64,000 nucleotides of DNA from Biscogniauxia marginata (lineage: Eukaryota > Ascomycota > Sordariomycetes > Xylariales > Xylariaceae). How positions within the stretch are numbered: the stretch's first letter is position 1; every line of letters starts with the position of its first letter. The stretch covers positions 186,001 through 250,000 of the forward strand of contig MU404114.1 in the NCBI GenBank assembly GCA_022695795.1. The letters are read 5' to 3'. The notes below the pieces were generated by a model. That model was not told where the DNA came from and made no database searches. It worked only from the letters and a program-made list of their open reading frames with translations. Shown one piece after another: positions 13,188 to 23,900 of this stretch. A program made the position numbers and the translations under genes.

Positions 13188-14882
13188 ATGAAGTTGTTCA
13201 TGCCAGCTGGCCCTGGCTCAGGCCGATCACGCTTCTCAGAGGCAATCATACCACTGCTTACTGCATCTCTCTTTCAGGTTTTGGCGGCAACCGAGGTTGC
13301 TAATCCATTTGATGCTCTCGAATCGACTATTTCAACCTTGCACTCCGCGCTGTCGCAGAACTCGACCTCGTGCCGCTCGGTTATATCGTCATTCACTGCC
13401 CGCATCCAGCAATTCAACCCTACGATCAATGCTATGACCAGTCTCAACCCAGATGCCCTAAGTGTTGCGGAAGATTTGGATCGACAACTTGTAGCCGGTA
13501 ACATGACCGGCAAACTGTTCTGTGTCCCTGTCGTCCTGAAAGACAACTACGATGCGGCAGGTATGAACACCACAGGCTCAAATGCTGCCTTAGCTGGCAA
13601 TCGACCGAAAGTGGATGGGCCACTGGTAAAGGCTCTAAGGAACGAGGGTGCCGTTATTCTCGGAAAGACGAACTTGCATGACCTGGCGTTGGAAGGCCTT
13701 ACTGTATCCTCATTCGGCGGGCAGACGGTAAATCCCTATGACCACACGAGAACGCCAGGGGGCAGTAGCGGCGGGACCGGCGCAGCTCTGGCAACGAGCT
13801 TTGCAATACTGGGCACAGGCACAGATACAGTTAATAGTCTTCGCAGCCCGGCGAGCGCGAATAGCTTAGTCAGTGTACGTCCAACTCGCGGTCTTCTCAC
13901 GAGGACTGGTGTTGTACCAATCAGCACTACACAGGACAATGTTGGACCAATGGCGCGAACTATTGAGGATCTTGCTATTGCTCTGACTGTCATGGCAAGT
14001 GCTGGTGTCGACGAAGCTGACAACTCTACCCTCGCGGTTCCACCAGAGGTTCGAGGGGAGGACTATTCAGCTGCCATGACTAGCCAACAAAACCTAGAAG
14101 GACTTCGGATCGGCGTAGTAGAAGGGTTTTGGAACCGCACAGAGTCTAATGAGACCACCCCCGTTGCCGACGCCGTCAATAGCATGATAGAATTCTTGAA
14201 GTGCGAGAGAGCCGAAATTGTTGCCATCAACGAAACGATCTACAATGCCACAGCTCTCGCCGAACTGGACGTCCAGGTATTCGAATTCCGCGACACGCTC
14301 AACGCATATCTCTCCAGTCAGAATCTCGAGGGAGACCGGCCAACCGACTTCGACGGGGTCTGGCAGAGCGGCGAGTTCCTTGTCATACCCAGCCAGTACA
14401 AGTTCGTGGATAAGGCACTCCAGTCGTCGACTGCTGACGCGGCGTACGCAACAGCGCTGGATGGGATTAACAAGTTGATCGCTTCGCTGAATTCCACCTT
14501 CACCACAAACAACCTCGACGCCCTCGTTTACCCCGAGCAGAAGAACCTCGTGGTGGAGATCGGTTCAGCCTCCCAAGCCGGACGTAATGGTATACTGGCG
14601 GCCTTGACGGGGTATCCGGTGGTCACAGTACCTGCGGGGTTTTCGCCCGCGACTGCAGACGCGCCCATTGGAGTACCAATCGGCATGGAGATAATGGGCC
14701 TACCCTTCAGCGAGGGAAAACTGCTAAATCTGGCTAGTCATATCACACAACATCATCCCGTGCGTCGAGTACCGCAATTTGCCGATGAAACCGTCCCTGT
14801 GGGCGCGTTGGATTCTATGCCGTCTATGACACCTGACAAGTCCAACATTCCGAGCGCGTATCCTATGGGGAGGTTGTCCTGA
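13188..14882 (+). CDS. Secreted amidase (amidase signature family)
   Basis: A 564-residue, intronless amidase-signature hydrolase that cleaves carboxamides to acid plus ammonia. The Ser-cisSer-Lys triad is visible: Lys118 in VVLKDNYD, cis-Ser193 in GGSSGG and nucleophile Ser217 in GTDTVNSLRSP. The usual GG before the nucleophile is VN here. Some fungal members of the GatA-like branch carry GN at this position, so activity is plausible. Residues 18-35 form a hydrophobic segment after a basic N-terminus, consistent with a signal peptide. Several N-x-S/T sequons (for example NST, NMT, NTT) also fit secretion. The C-terminal part holds the conserved block with GYPVVTVPAGF. Natural substrate unknown; fungal paralogues include acetamidase-like and general amidases. 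It is not a mitochondrial GatA, given its likely signal peptide. A CGATAT cluster lies just upstream. Confidence 0.92.
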   Translation: MKLFMPAGPGSGRSRFSEAIIPLLTASLFQVLAATEVANPFDALESTISTLHSALSQNSTSCRSVISSFTARIQQFNPTINAMTSLNPDALSVAEDLDRQLVAGNMTGKLFCVPVVLKDNYDAAGMNTTGSNAALAGNRPKVDGPLVKALRNEGAVILGKTNLHDLALEGLTVSSFGGQTVNPYDHTRTPGGSSGGTGAALATSFAILGTGTDTVNSLRSPASANSLVSVRPTRGLLTRTGVVPISTTQDNVGPMARTIEDLAIALTVMASAGVDEADNSTLAVPPEVRGEDYSAAMTSQQNLEGLRIGVVEGFWNRTESNETTPVADAVNSMIEFLKCERAEIVAINETIYNATALAELDVQVFEFRDTLNAYLSSQNLEGDRPTDFDGVWQSGEFLVIPSQYKFVDKALQSSTADAAYATALDGINKLIASLNSTFTTNNLDALVYPEQKNLVVEIGSASQAGRNGILAALTGYPVVTVPAGFSPATADAPIGVPIGMEIMGLPFSEGKLLNLASHITQHHPVRRVPQFADETVPVGALDSMPSMTPDKSNIPSAYPMGRLS

Positions 14883-15755
14883 ATGCGAGAAGAGAGCAAG
14901 GAAAGGGGGTGGGGAAAAGGGGGATGATTCCTGAGGGACCCTTAGCCCTATTGGTCTAAGTCCAGCTTCTCACATGCAGAACATTTCTGCACCGATACCG
15001 TGTCTTAGAAAGACATGCCGACTAGCCAACCACGTGAAGAGAGCCTGGAGCTAAGTTTCCTTAGCGAATACACATGGACCCAATTGGAAGAGTCGGAATT
15101 CTGCAAATATAGATGTCGATAGATGGGTGTCTTACTATTTGCGACCCTTAATATATTCTTTTTCTTTTCATATGCCGAAGCCATAGTGCCAATACAGGAA
15201 CCATCGCTGCACTGTTGATTATCATACGACTGGACAGTTGAACTGGGGCCAGCCAACCTTGCCAGCGTGTCTTGCACCGGCAACCTGCCGAAGACGATTG
15301 ATGAAGTTGTTGGGGAGTTTGCCAGGGCGATCTCGATCCCGTCGAGCGGGTTGTCAAAAAAGGTTGAAAATGACGTTCGCAGGCAGCACAAGCCAAGCAC
15401 CTAAGCTTATTTTCAGCGGGTTTCTCAGAATTCTGACAGCAGTCGTAGTGGGGCCTAGAAGTAGTCTTCCTTCTATCAGGAGGTTGCTTGACTCTGATAG
15501 GAAGGCCCTGACAGCGACCCCCGATTCGGCCCCCCTGTTTCTTCCTGCATTAACCTAACCTGGAGTAGGTATTCAGCGAACACTGATCAGCAACCGTTGA
15601 AATATCTCTCCGTCCCGTTTCCGCACGTCTTCCGAGAAACATTTCTCTTCGGTGTTTTATTTCTCAATGCAACCCACTCCCTTTTGATTTATTTATCTTG
15701 TGAACCATAGAAGAGTAGATTACGGCCCCCTTTGGGTCATTGTATGGGGTGTTAC
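14883..15755. other. Intergenic region with a short coding-like relic
   Basis: Downstream flank of the amidase gene. A 61-codon plus-strand stretch open from 15219 to 15401 has no ATG but reads like coding sequence (for example VELGPANLASV and a following NLPKTIDEVVGEFA). It is bounded by stops at both ends, so at most it is a gene remnant. Nothing else was identified. Confidence 0.35.
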
Positions 15756-15926
15756 GCTGTTATTAGACAGCCGGGAATCATCGCTATAAGGACTGGGAAA
15801 GGGTGATCGATTTGACATTGAACATTGGAGAATCCAGCAGTACACGGGACCAACATTTCAATGTTGAACAATTAAACACGAAACGTTCTTTCTTCCGGGG
15901 TGCCATTGCTGTTATTAGACAGTCGG
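15756..15926. promoter_or_regulatory. Direct repeat GCTGTTATTAGACAG(C/T)CGG, with a palindrome between copies
   Basis: A 19-base element occurs at 15756-15774 and 15908-15926 with one mismatch, 152 bp apart in the same orientation. Between them at 15851-15866 is a palindrome with 7-bp arms, CAACATT-TC-AATGTTG. The pair lies 190-360 bp upstream of the small Cys-rich gene, so a regulatory role is plausible; a duplication remnant is the alternative. Confidence 0.35.
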
Positions 15927-16112
15927 AAAGGAAGCAACATCCAATCATCCCCCCTTGAAAGAACCTCCAAGGCGAGACCTACTTTCACTAGACAACGCAA
16001 GACGAACGTCGAAAGGCAAAGAAGAAAACCGAAATCAGAGTGAGGCTTTGAGTTATACAAGCCTCAGACATCCACACCACCTCGACGCAGACACAAACGC
16101 CAAGGCCGCCTG

Positions 16113-16418
16113 GTGCTAAGAGACCACATTTGTCGTGCCTACGTGAGGAAAATTATGTGTAAGGAATTGTACCAGCGCTGGCACGGCTGCTACTGCTGGG
16201 GATTCCTCGGGCCAGAGACCTGTGCCGAACTATTCAAGAAATGCCTGGGGCCTAGGGGAGAAGTGGATAAGAAAGTCATCAAGTGGAATGACGGCATGTG
16301 CAACGAATGCTGGGACCGACTGCTCCAGGAAGCTAGAGAGATGGCCGAAGCAGAAGCCGAAGCCGAAGTTTTGGCGGCGTCATCGACATCCTCGAGAAGC
16401 TATTCGACTAGCAGTTGA
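16113..16418 (+). CDS. Small cysteine-rich hypothetical protein
   Basis: A 101-residue ORF that I do not recognise as a named family. It has eight cysteines, all in residues 1-66 (positions 7, 16, 26, 28, 37, 44, 63, 66), with CxC and CxxC spacing plus a histidine at 24. This suggests zinc or disulfide binding. The C-terminal third is acidic (E/A repeats around 75-87) and ends in Ser/Thr. There is no signal peptide, so a nuclear or cytosolic Zn-binding role is more likely than a secreted effector. Short intracellular proteins with scattered Cys and a DGxCxxC-like end are common in filamentous ascomycetes; here the end reads DGMCNEC. An alternative start is Met15 at 16155. No intron is needed. 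Confidence 0.5.
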   Translation: MLRDHICRAYVRKIMCKELYQRWHGCYCWGFLGPETCAELFKKCLGPRGEVDKKVIKWNDGMCNECWDRLLQEAREMAEAEAEAEVLAASSTSSRSYSTSS

Positions 16419-17143
16419 GACGAGATACTAGCTGGTGTGGCCTATAAGTTGAAGTAGGCGATGCTGACGGAGTGGCCCTATTATACGTGAGGGTTGATGT
16501 CTGCGGTATATACGATGCTAAGTAGCCAACTCGAGGCCTGCTTGCGAGACGGCAGAGCGCTACCACGAGATACGAGAAACTGATTTCAGACTAATAATAG
16601 ACCGGTAATGGCTAATTCGAGCGTCGAATGTTTTTCAGATAGTATTATACATGCTTATCCAATGGTTGGACAAAAGACTTTTGCATGGTCGTTGAACCAG
16701 AGGATGTAGTCTAAACGAACAGGATTGATTGTATTTTTGGTCCAAATTTGCTAGAATATCAGTACATGTGCCCTCCCATATCTATAATTACCCAAGGTAT
16801 GCTCCCGAAGCACTTGACATGTCTTAGTAGGTTTTGCTGTTGATACATGTAATTAAAAGGAGCATAATACGGAATTAAGAATAATCTATTAAACGAAAAG
16901 AGGAATGAATTGCCCTTAGAGTTGCAGGAATGCTAGATCACGTGTTTTCGAGACTGTTTAACGCGACTTTCGCCGCGCTTACAAAGCCCCCCGGATTCAT
17001 TCATTCAAATCCACTACCTACTACGTACTACATTTAGTAGTCATGCCGAGCCTGTTGCTTGGCAACCGGAATCAAAGCGATCATCTCACCATGCCACCCT
17101 AATTTCATCTATCTCTAACTTGTGTCCTTTGTATTTTCCACTA
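16419..17143. other. Intergenic region and Rad4 promoter
   Basis: No gene seen. A CACGTG E-box palindrome at 16939-16944 lies about 200 bp upstream of the Rad4 start. An imperfect inverted pair around ACTACGTACTACATTTAGTAGT sits near 17,020-17,042. The region directly before the ATG is CT-rich. Confidence 0.45.
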
Positions 17144-19725
17144 ATGGCTGGGAGAAAGCGTAAGACGTCTAGTAATAATGCGGCAACGCCAGGGTCCTCG
17201 CGGACCACTAGATCAAGCGCCGCGCGCGATGCTCTTCCCAACATTTATCGTGAGATGCTTGTCGAGGCCGACGTCAGGCCAACAACCACATCCCCCGAAC
17301 GACCGATTAAGCGAAAAAGACCTGGCGAGAGGAATGACGGGCAATTGCAGGACACTAAAACGCCTCCCGTCAAGATAGCCCTCAGGCGTGAAGAGAAGGT
17401 AGATGAAGATGAGGATGAGAATGAGAATGAGGACGATGATGAGGAAAACATAGACTTTGAAGATGTGTCTCTCCCCATCGCAACTATACAGACAGTCTAT
17501 AGAGACTCGGACGAGGAAGAGGAGCAAGATGAGGACGAGCTCGTATTTGAGGATGTCGATTTACCACTTCCCGATCTGAATTCAGGCCCGGAGGGAGACG
17601 TACCTAAAGACCTTGAACTTAACCTCTCTGCTCGAACACAGGATTCCGCTCGTAAGACAATCGATAGGCGAAAGCCAATCAACAAGGCTGAAAAGGATCG
17701 TCGGCTAGAGATTCACAAGATACATCTGCTTTGCTTAATGTCGCACGCTGCACGCAGGAACAGATGGTGCAACGACTCGGCAGTGCAAGACAGTCTACGA
17801 CCACTTTTGACCAAGGAAATGATCAAATATCTCAATCCAGGCACACATCTTACTCAGTTCGGCCGGGCGAACTCACTCAAGGAGGGGCTGCAAAGGGTGG
17901 GTACGATGTTTAAGCTAAAATACCAGATAACCGAGCGAGGGCTACGGAGAGCACTTTGGGCAGAAAATGAAGAGCATTTGCAAAATGTAATTGCTATGCA
18001 TGATCCTGGTGTTGTGATGGCCGAGACTGACTTCGGATATAGTATAAACTTCCGGATGATGCAGAAACGCCCATGGAGAAGGCCGATTTCCGGGAGGCAG
18101 CGAAGTCTCTTCAGGGTTCACGCGATGTAGGAGCTCAGCTATATTGCGCGCTACTCCGCAGCGCCGGCGTCGAAGCGAGGCTTGTGTGCTCTCTTCAGCC
18201 CCTTTCTTTTGCCTCCGGTGGGCCAACCATAGGGAAGCCACCAAAGGCAAAAGGAAAACTGTCTCTGGAAGAGCAATATGCTCGGATGCCAAAGTATGAC
18301 AGCTCGTTCGACTCACCCGCCTTGTCGTCTTCATCCTTACCGGCTCGCAGGCGGCTGGGTCATCCAAATGCCACTGCCTTCCAAGTACCCACTACTACGG
18401 CCACGCAAAATCCGTCCCGCCCGGCACCGACGACCCCAAAGAAGATTCGTGAATCCCCATTCCCGGTCTATTGGGTCGAAATCTTGGACGAGGCCCACCA
18501 GAAATGGCAACCTGCGGACCCACTAGTGACCGACTCCTTCTGGAAGCCCCAGAAATTTGAGCCTCCAGCATCTGACCGAGAAAATTGCATGACGTATGTC
18601 GTAGGCTTTGAGGAGGATGGCTCCGCAAAGGATATAACACGCCGTTATGCTAAGGCATACAATGCAAAGACGAGAAAGATGCGAATTGAGAGTGTTGCTA
18701 GCAACGGCGAGAGATGGTGGCGAAAGGCTCTCCGGGCCTATTCTCGCGGCTATACTACCGATCTTGATCAAATTGAAGCCAATGAGATGGCCGCAGCAGA
18801 GTCACGAGAGCCGATGCCACGGAATATTGCCGATTTCAAGGATCATCCAATATACGCTCTCGAGCGGCATCTCAGACGGAATGAGGTATTAATACCTGAA
18901 GCGACAACAGCTGGCACAGTTGGAGCTGGTAGTAAGGGCCCACTGGAAAGGATATACAGACGAAGGGATGTACGAATTGCCCGCAGCAGAGAAAAATGGT
19001 ATCGGCTAGGCAGAGATGTACTCCCAAATGAGGTACCTGTGAAGTTCTTGACGAAGCGGACCAAACAAAGCACGGGTTTGTTTGGAGATGAGGAGGACGA
19101 ACTGGAGGAGGCAGGGACAGTTGGTACACCAATATATACTATGGACCAGACGGAACTATACAAGGCGCCGCCCGTCGTCAACGGCCGGATACCGAAGAAT
19201 CGATATGGCAACCTGGATATCTACGTGCCTAGTATGATCCCAGAAGGTGGTTCATATGTTGCTGATGAGCTTGGGGCCCGGGCAGCCTTCATATTAGGGG
19301 TGGACTACGCACCAGCTCTAACTGGATTCCAATTTAAAGGGAGGAAAGGCACTGCAGTACTATATGGCGTGGTGGTGGCTTCAGAACATGAGGAGGCTGT
19401 GCGGGCTGTTATTACTGGTCTCAAGGACCAAGAAGCCGAGCTGGAAAGAGAAAGAAGAACCCGGGAGGTTCTCAAAACCTGGAGGAATTTCCTCATGAAT
19501 CTGAGAGTCAGGCAGCGAATCTGGGCTGGAGTCGACTCAGACGACGAAGCCGGTGAGGAGCGCGAGGAGCACGAAGAGGACGCAATGGACATAGACAAGG
19601 GCAAAGCCGTCGCACAAGATGAAGGCTTGGAGGAGGAAGAAATGCAAAGCGACGGTGATGAAGACGTCGGTGGTGGCGGATTTGTGATAGATGACGACTA
19701 CGCAGGGGGGTTCGTTCTTGACTGA
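17144..19725 (+). CDS. RAD4: Rad4/XPC-family DNA repair protein
   Basis: Two exons, 17144-17986 and 18043-19725, give 841 residues. Rad4/XPC recognises distorted DNA and starts global-genome nucleotide excision repair together with a Rad23-type partner in the nucleus. The frame does not run through. A 56-bp intron (17987-18042; donor GTAATT, branch CTGAC, acceptor TATAG) joins EHLQN to YKLPDDAETP and restores the conserved stretch before GSRDVGAQL. The N-terminus is basic, then two long acidic tracts follow (about residues 85-145). The transglutaminase-like domain spans roughly 180-500, BHD1 starts near 540 (PRNIADFKDHPIYALE), BHD2 follows, and BHD3 is near 660-730 (KNRYGNLDIYVPSMIPEGG). The tail is acidic. 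The start is Met9 of the open frame (MAGRKRK); an ATG at 17120 would add 8 residues. Function by homology is very secure. Confidence 0.95.
17987..18042 (+). other. Spliceosomal intron in the Rad4 gene
   Basis: 56 bp, phase 0, GTAATT donor, CTGAC branch site and TATAG acceptor. Its length is 2 mod 3, exactly what is required to join the two open frames, and the joined protein matches the Rad4 family across the junction. Confidence 0.88.
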
Positions 19726-20944
19726 GCAACTGATTCGTCAATGGAATCTCACCGGATGCGTAAACCTTATCTCTGAACGACCAGAACGAAATCATCTCGC
19801 TTAAGCGATCTATGTAGAAATTACCTATAGCAAAGCTAACTACGGCCCGAGCGGACTTTTGCATTTTGGTTTAACCTAAACTCCTAGGTGAGGTAGTTTT
19901 AAAGCCGACAGCTTATACGAGCCAGACAGAGTGGTGGCGCACGTGGTGTGATAAATAAGCGAAAGAGGCGCCGGGCCAAGTCTGATAAAGAGGCTTAGAT
20001 TGCGCAGGTTACGCAATCACGGTAGACTGCGAGTTGTTCTGCTGCCTAAGGTAGCTGGGTTGGATGGAGTGAGCTGATATTGGCGATCGTTAGCAGCGGT
20101 GTACTAGTACACTAGATGCGAGCGATATGATATGTGAGCAAGTTAGGGGGACGGACATGTGTGACGCTATGATATCTTGCAGGATCAACATCTCAAACGC
20201 GGATATTACGAGTCTCAAAGCTACCTATGTACCTAGGGAGGAAATAAAAGGCAAGAAAGAATCAAATTGTTATTTTATATCAGTATAGCATTTAGGTAAA
20301 TATTATATTATTGTAGCCGAGTTGCCGAGTTGTTTATGATGCTACATATCTAGCAGTTCAGCTCGTGTAATTCCGGCCACTAGGTAAGGTTATTAGGGAG
20401 GGGGGGGCGGGTCGAAGCGACCTCTGCGGCGATGCTAAGGAACGGCGTGGTTATGTAGTACCTACGTTACAGAGCTAATAAGAGGGTCTCATTCGGATGC
20501 CGGGCGACGAAGTGGACCCTCGGGGCTGTTTTAGTGCTGGCACTCCGTCTCGTCTGGGCAAGTTTCACTGCCACAACACCCTGCTTTTCAACTGTAAATC
20601 CTCCCGCTAGCCAGACCCGATCAAAGAGCCAAGCTCAGATAAACGTCCGCGGGGCAGGCGGGTAGATCTTAGTACTCGGATTATTCGCCAGACAACTCGT
20701 TTTAATTCTTTTGCAGTGTTTTTCCTTTTCTTTTGTTTGATTACCTATATTGTTAATTACAGACATTCTTGTGAATAGTATTCCCTCACGTCTTTCTTTA
20801 ATACACCTACTTCGGATGTTTGTACATGTGAACACCCGCCGATTCCGTCACGGTCACGGCGCAAACCCCCAGAACGACGGGAGCCCTTCGAGTTGACCAC
20901 CCCCGAAGCGCATATTTCTCGACACCGAGTCGCGAGTCCTTAGA
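19726..20944. other. Intergenic region between Rad4 and the ABC transporter
   Basis: No gene supported. It contains a GCACGTGGTGTG segment near 19,937 with an embedded CACGTG, a G8 run near 20,400 (GGGGGGGGCGGG) and an AT-rich portion around 20,270-20,310. The small open frames are not protein-like. Confidence 0.45.
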
Positions 20945-20957
20945 CTGGACCGTCCAG
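20945..20957 (+). promoter_or_regulatory. Short perfect hairpin immediately before the ABC transporter ATG
   Basis: CTGGAC-C-GTCCAG is a palindrome with 6-bp arms and a 1-nt centre that ends 6 nt before the ATG at 20964. In RNA a 1-nt loop would have to open to at least 3 nt, so a weak stem or a DNA-binding palindrome are both possible. Confidence 0.25.
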
Positions 20958-20963
20958 CCTACA

Positions 20964-23900
20964 ATGGCCTTCCTGCGGCAAACATGGACCTTGACGGCTA
21001 AGAATCTAAAAATCGTCGTTGTTCGACATGCGCTCGCAACGCTCATCCGAGCCCTTGTCCTCCCCATTCTTCTAGCCGCCTTCCTCACCTTCGCCCGGAA
21101 CCTATTCGTTTCACCCGCGACCTTTGGCATTGGAAGCCCACGCAGTATCAGGTCCCTACAGGATGGCCTTCAAGCTGCGAGCAGTGCGGGTCGTGATACA
21201 GTGGTGTTCGTGAATAATGGCTTAGTTGGCGGCGACATCGATCGTGTGATCGACACACTTTCAGGCATGGTTACAGAAGTTGGCAAAAATGCCACGACGC
21301 TTACACGGCTATCCGATTTACCCTATGCATGCCGGAGCAGTCTGCGCGGTGTATCATCCTGCTATGGTGCCGTGGTGTTCTATGCCTCGCCCAACGAGGG
21401 AAACGGTGGGATTTGGAATTATACGTTGCGCGCCGACGGCGCATTGGGTTCGACCATATACGTAGACCAGGACGACAACTCGGCCCAGGTCTATACTCTT
21501 CCTCTGCAGCGAGCTGTCGATTCCACCATCGCAAACCTCGACAGTACGAATGATGGGCAGTCGCCGACTTTCCCTGCCGTTACGGAGGAGTACCCCTTCA
21601 CCACTCTGACCCCGGACGAACGGGCCCAAAGCATCCGCCGAGCCTACCAGTCTTCATTGACGAACTTCCTTGCCGTAGCCTTCATCATCGTCATGATTGG
21701 AGTTTGCTACCATATGACGGGCCATATGGCGACTGAGAGGGAAATCGGGATGTCACAATTGCTCGATGCGATGATGCCCACCAAGTATCTCTGGCAACCA
21801 CAAGCCGCGAGGCTCCTATCTCACCACATTGCCTTCAGCATCGTTTACCTTCCCGGGTGGGTCGTCAGCTCACTGATAATCGGGCGCGGAGTCTGGGCCA
21901 ACACGAACGTTGCAATTGTCCTCTTCTACTTCATCCTCGCCGGGCTTGCCTTGACTTCGTTGTCCATCCTTGGTGCAGCATTCTTCAAGAAATCACAGCT
22001 GTCCGGTGTTGTCAGTACGATAGTCTACCTTCTCCTCGCTATTCTGGCACAAACTCTAACGTCACCCAATACGCCAACTGTGACGGTTCTGAGCCTGCTT
22101 TTCACACCGTGCAATTTCGTCTGGTTCATGACCTTTTTAGCGCGATACGAACGATTTTCTTTTCCGGCAGATTTGATACGTACGCCACCAGAAAACCCGT
22201 GGGATCTTCCCGGTATTGTTTTCTGGGTATTTCTTGTTGTTCAGATTATTGTCTATCCTCTTCTTGGCGCTTACCTTGAACGCGTATTCCATGGCACAAC
22301 TACGACGGGGCGTACTATTCTTCAAGGCCAAGCTGTCGAAACGGCACCGGAAAATGCCGTTCGTCTCGAAGGCTTCACCAAGATCTATAGTCCCAGTCCA
22401 TTTCGTCGATTGTTCTCCTTCATCTCTAAACCGAGGGACCCTGTAGTAGCGGTTGACAAACTAACCCTAAACGCCGGAAGAGGGCAAATATTAGCTCTCC
22501 TTGGCGCAAACGGCAGCGGCAAGAGTACTACCCTTGACTCAATTGCAGGTATCAGCAAACTAACCAGCGGGAATATTACAATCGATGGTACTGGAGGGTT
22601 GGGTATAGCACCACAACAGAACGTTCTTTGGGACGAGTTGACAGTCGAAGAGCACATCAAGATTTTCAACAGGCTCAAAGCACCTAGAAATCCAGCACCT
22701 AGTGAAGAAATTCACGATCTTGTCGTGGCCGTCGATCTAAAACAGAAAGTTAAGGCTAAGTCCAAAACACTTTCTGGAGGTCAGAAACGAAAACTGCAGC
22801 TCGGCATGATGTTGACTGGTGGTAGCGCGGTGTGTTGTGTTGATGAGGTCTCTTCGGGTATCGACCCCCTATCCCGACGGAAGATATGGGATATACTTTT
22901 GGCAGAACGCGGCAAACGAACGATCATATTAACGACCCATTTCCTTGACGAAGCGGACCTTCTTGCAGATCATATAGCGATACTCTCGAAAGGCACGCTG
23001 CGGGCCCAAGGCTCGTCCGTTGAACTCAAGGATAAACTCGGTGCCGGATATCGGATACATGTTTTTAATGCTAGAGATATCAAGGACCCCCCCGAGATCG
23101 ACGGTGTTATACGCAAGGTATCGATCGACGTGATCAGTTACATGGCACCTTCCCCCAGCCTCGCCGCTAAAGTTATCCGGGTATTGGAGGGATCAGGAAT
23201 TCACGACTATAAATTCTCCAGCCCAACGATCGAAGACGTCTTCCTTCAGGTTGCCGAGGAAGTAAAGGGGGAGAGTGTCGTAGCACCTCCAGCCAATAAT
23301 GAAAAAAATGAGAGCTCCGAGGAAAACTTCGCGATAGACGACTCTGACGAGGAGAGACTCGAATTACTTTCAGGGCAACCAATTGGCTTCCTAAAGCAGG
23401 CTGGAGTGTTGTTTTTAAAACGATGCACAGTCTTCAAGACCAACTGGTTCCCGTACGTTGCTGCATTCCTTATTCCGATTGTAGCTGCAGCCTTGACCTC
23501 TCTCTACGTGGCCGATCAACAACCAGTGGGATGTAGTCCAGCAACGCAAAGCTCCCGTAATTCGAACTCAGACTACGCAAAACTATTTGATAGCCTATAT
23601 TTGGTCGGTGGCCCATCTTCACAATTTAGTGCCCCGATCCTTACGAGTCTATTCGGACCAGTCTTCCAAAGTCCTGGAGGTGGATCATCTGAAACTTTGG
23701 CCGGTGCATTCCTACAAAGCACTCGCGTTGTCGACTTTCTTTCCGAGTTCAACGGCTTTATTGAGCAACACCGCAAAGACGTCAATCCGGCTGGGTGGTG
23801 GCTTGGCGATGAGAACTCGCGACCAGCCGTTGCCTACCTGGCAGACCGTGCGGATGTGTACAACTCAGTCTTTGGTCAAAATGCTCTCGACATCATGTTG

